The notes below the pieces were generated by a model. The model saw only the letters and a list, made by a program, of their open reading frames with translations. It was not told where the DNA came from and did no database searches. Below, piece by piece: positions 23,622-25,590 of a stretch of 25,590 bases of DNA. The stretch's first letter is position 1. Each line of letters opens with the position of its first letter. Position numbers and translations under genes: made by a program. The stretch comes from Anaeroplasmataceae bacterium (GTDB lineage Bacteria > Bacillota_I > Bacilli_A > Acholeplasmatales > Anaeroplasmataceae). Location: assembly GCA_020025015.1 (NCBI GenBank), contig JAHHSV010000019.1:1-25590 (forward strand), given 5' to 3'.

Positions 23622-25511
23622 ATGATAAGAGATAAAATAGACAATGACTTTTTATATTATTTAGGTACAGGTACGCAAACTAATCTTTATGATTTTTTTG
23701 GAGCTCATGAGGTTAAAAATGAAAAAGGAGAATGCATAGCCGTTGAATTTATGGTTTATGCTCCTAATGCCTGGCGAGTTAATTTAGTAGGTAGCTGGAA
23801 TTATTTTAATCCGGAAGAAATCTTTATGGAAAAGATTCATGAGGCTGGTATTTGGTATGTTAAGGTAGATAGAAACCTAGATGGTGAACGCTACAAATAT
23901 GTTTTACATACTAATAACGGCTTAACCTTATATAAGGCTGATCCATATGCTTTCTCATCAGGAATGCGTCCTAATAAGGATTCTGTTGTTACTGATATTG
24001 AGGGCTATAAGTGGAACGATGCTAAATGGAAAAATACACACAAGAAGACCTATGATCAACCAGTAAGCATTTATGAGTTACATTTAGGCTCATGGCGTAG
24101 AAAGGGCTTAGGCGATAATGATTTCTTAAATTATCGTGAGATTGCCAATTTATTAGTTCCTTATTTAAAGGAACATGGCTTTACTCATGTTGAATTAATG
24201 CCTGTTTGTGAGCACCCATTAGATGCATCTTGGGGTTACCAAGGAACTGGCTATTATTCTGCAACAAGTAGATTTGGTATGCCACATGATTTAATGTATT
24301 TCGTTGATTTAATGCATCAAAATAGCATTGGTGTAATCTTTGATTGGGTACCTGGTCATATTTGCAAGGATAATCATGGCCTATATATGTTTGATGGTAC
24401 ACCATTATATGAATATCAAGAAGAACGTGATCGTGAAAATGTTGAGTGGGGAACTGCTAATCTAGACTTGGGCAAGGGTTCTACAAGAAGCTTTTTATAT
24501 AGTAATGCCTTATTCTATATGCGTAAATATCACGCCGATGGCTTTAGAGTTGATGCTGTAAGTAATATTATTTATTATTTAGGCAATAAAAATCGTGGTG
24601 AAAACCGTGGAGCCTGTGATTTCTTAAGAGGTTTATCTACTTTAATCTTTAAGGAAGATGATCGTGTTTTATTAATTGCTGAGGATTCAAGTGACTATGC
24701 AGGTGTTACTCGTCCTGTTTCTATGGGTGGCTTAGGCTTTAACTACAAATGGGATATGGGCTGGATGAATGATACCTTAAAGTATTTTAAGCTAGATCCA
24801 GTTTATCGTAAGTACCACCATAATCAATTAACCTTTAGTATGGCTTATTTCTATAATGAGCAATTTTTAATGCCATTAAGCCATGATGAGGTTGTTCATA
24901 TGAAGGGCTCATTATTAAATAAAATGCCTGGTGATTATTGGCAAAAGTTTGCTAACTTCAGATTAATGATTGGTTATATGATGACTCACCCTGGTAAAAA
25001 ATTATTATTTATGGGTAGTGAGCTTGCGCCATTTAGCGAATGGGCTTTCTATAAAGATCTTGATTGGAATTTAATGGATTATGATTCACATAGAGGAGCA
25101 AATCAATACATAAAGGATTTAAATGCCTTATATCAAAAGGAAAAAGCATTATCTGAATTAGACTACTCATACGATGGCTTTAAGTGGATAGAAGCGGATA
25201 ACGCAGATCAAAGTGTATTTATTTACTCTCGCTTTGCGAAAAATAAGAATGATCACCTAGTTGTTATCTTAAACTGTACGCCTAATACCTATTTTGATTA
25301 TGAAATTGGTGTTCCTGGTGATTATAAGTATCGTGAAATCATTAATAGTGATGATTTAAAATATTATGGTAGTGGTAAAACAAATCCAGGCTACCTAAAT
25401 GTTTTAGAGAAGGAAAAGCATCGACTTCCTCATAGCGTGAAGCTTACAATTCCACCTTTAGGTATGGTAGTTTTAAAGAATGTAACTAAGAAAATTGTAG
25501 TAAAGAAATAA
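23622..25511 (+). CDS. glgB: 1,4-alpha-glucan branching enzyme GlgB (GH13)
   Basis: A 629-residue cytoplasmic enzyme that creates alpha-1,6 branches in glycogen. The N-terminal CBM48-like module is at about 25-110 (VEFMVYAPNAWRVNLVGSWN). The catalytic barrel has VELMPVCEHPLDASWGYQ (190-207), DWVPGH (241-246), the nucleophile Asp311 in GFRVDAVSN, acid/base Glu354 in LIAEDSSDY, and Asp422 in PLSHDEVVH. The C-terminal beta domain closes near the end with the usual PPLGMVVLK segment. The length is a bit under E. coli GlgB (which has an extra N-terminal module) and typical for Bacillota. It has its own promoter. The rest of a glycogen operon may continue past the window edge, but that cannot be seen. 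Together with MalQ it suggests that imported dextrins are partly stored. Confidence 0.97.
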   Translation: MIRDKIDNDFLYYLGTGTQTNLYDFFGAHEVKNEKGECIAVEFMVYAPNAWRVNLVGSWNYFNPEEIFMEKIHEAGIWYVKVDRNLDGERYKYVLHTNNGLTLYKADPYAFSSGMRPNKDSVVTDIEGYKWNDAKWKNTHKKTYDQPVSIYELHLGSWRRKGLGDNDFLNYREIANLLVPYLKEHGFTHVELMPVCEHPLDASWGYQGTGYYSATSRFGMPHDLMYFVDLMHQNSIGVIFDWVPGHICKDNHGLYMFDGTPLYEYQEERDRENVEWGTANLDLGKGSTRSFLYSNALFYMRKYHADGFRVDAVSNIIYYLGNKNRGENRGACDFLRGLSTLIFKEDDRVLLIAEDSSDYAGVTRPVSMGGLGFNYKWDMGWMNDTLKYFKLDPVYRKYHHNQLTFSMAYFYNEQFLMPLSHDEVVHMKGSLLNKMPGDYWQKFANFRLMIGYMMTHPGKKLLFMGSELAPFSEWAFYKDLDWNLMDYDSHRGANQYIKDLNALYQKEKALSELDYSYDGFKWIEADNADQSVFIYSRFAKNKNDHLVVILNCTPNTYFDYEIGVPGDYKYREIINSDDLKYYGSGKTNPGYLNVLEKEKHRLPHSVKLTIPPLGMVVLKNVTKKIVVKK

Positions 25512-25590
25512 ACATAAAATTACGCGAGATAATTTGGTTCTTTTCAAAAATCGGTGTGTCGATAAAAAAGAGCTTTAAAAAAATCAGTGT
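25512..25590. repeat. Short near-direct repeat at the window edge
   Basis: AAAAATCGGTGT (25546-25557) recurs as AAAAATCAGTGT (25579-25590), 33 bp apart, one mismatch. No gene or clear terminator is visible in this tail. The repeat may be chance in AT-rich DNA or the start of a repeated element continuing beyond the window. Confidence 0.3.

Noticed and set aside
1..25590. CRISPR arrays, insertion sequences, prophage, tRNA or rRNA genes
   Set aside because: No regular repeat-spacer pattern, transposase, integrase or recognisable tRNA/rRNA sequence was seen.

Overview
This window looks like a chromosomal segment from an AT-rich, Gram-positive-type bacterium. It is probably from the Bacillota or the Mollicutes-related Bacilli, possibly an uncultured gut lineage. 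The reasons are strongly AT-biased codons, many lipoprotein signal peptides, clear TATAAT and GGAGG signals, a T-box riboswitch, a LacI-type regulator and a Gram-positive-style maltodextrin system. The genes read normally with TGA as stop and TGG as Trp. Lineage is inferred from style, not from any marker gene.

Layout. (1) 95-2492: a three-gene operon on the + strand with UDP-glucose 4-epimerase (galE), a sugar-phosphate-type nucleotidyltransferase and a HIT hydrolase. It ends in a strong bidirectional hairpin shared with a convergent gene. (2) 2552-3703: an M20D amidohydrolase on the - strand with its own near-consensus promoter. (3) 3746-6578: divergent from it, a methionine T-box leader (specifier AUG) controls a methionine importer made of MetN and an unusual single-chain MetI-MetQ fusion. 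(4) 6611-7577: a metallo-beta-lactamase-fold hydrolase with an extended -10 promoter, convergent with the next gene. (5) 7580-8582: a LacI-family repressor on the - strand. (6) 8673-23562: a maltodextrin/starch locus of ten genes on the + strand. (7) 23595-25511: glycogen branching enzyme (glgB) with its own promoter.

How the starch locus would work. Two GH13 lipoproteins on the cell surface (an alpha-amylase-like enzyme and a type I pullulanase with carbohydrate-binding modules), probably helped by a lipoprotein with duplicated beta-rich modules, cut starch or glycogen to maltodextrins. The MalE-type lipoprotein and the MalF/MalG/MalK importer bring these in. MalQ (GH77) rearranges them in the cytoplasm, and GlgB points to storage as glycogen. 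The divergent LacI-type repressor probably controls both itself and the operon through AGCG-centred sites placed on the two promoters.

Most unusual points: an 847-residue MalK, more than twice the usual length, with what looks like a second regulatory domain split by a roughly 230-residue charged coiled coil; the MetI-MetQ fusion; a structured 117-nt leader before malE and a strong hairpin after it; and two small orphan lipoproteins translationally coupled between malK and pullulanase.
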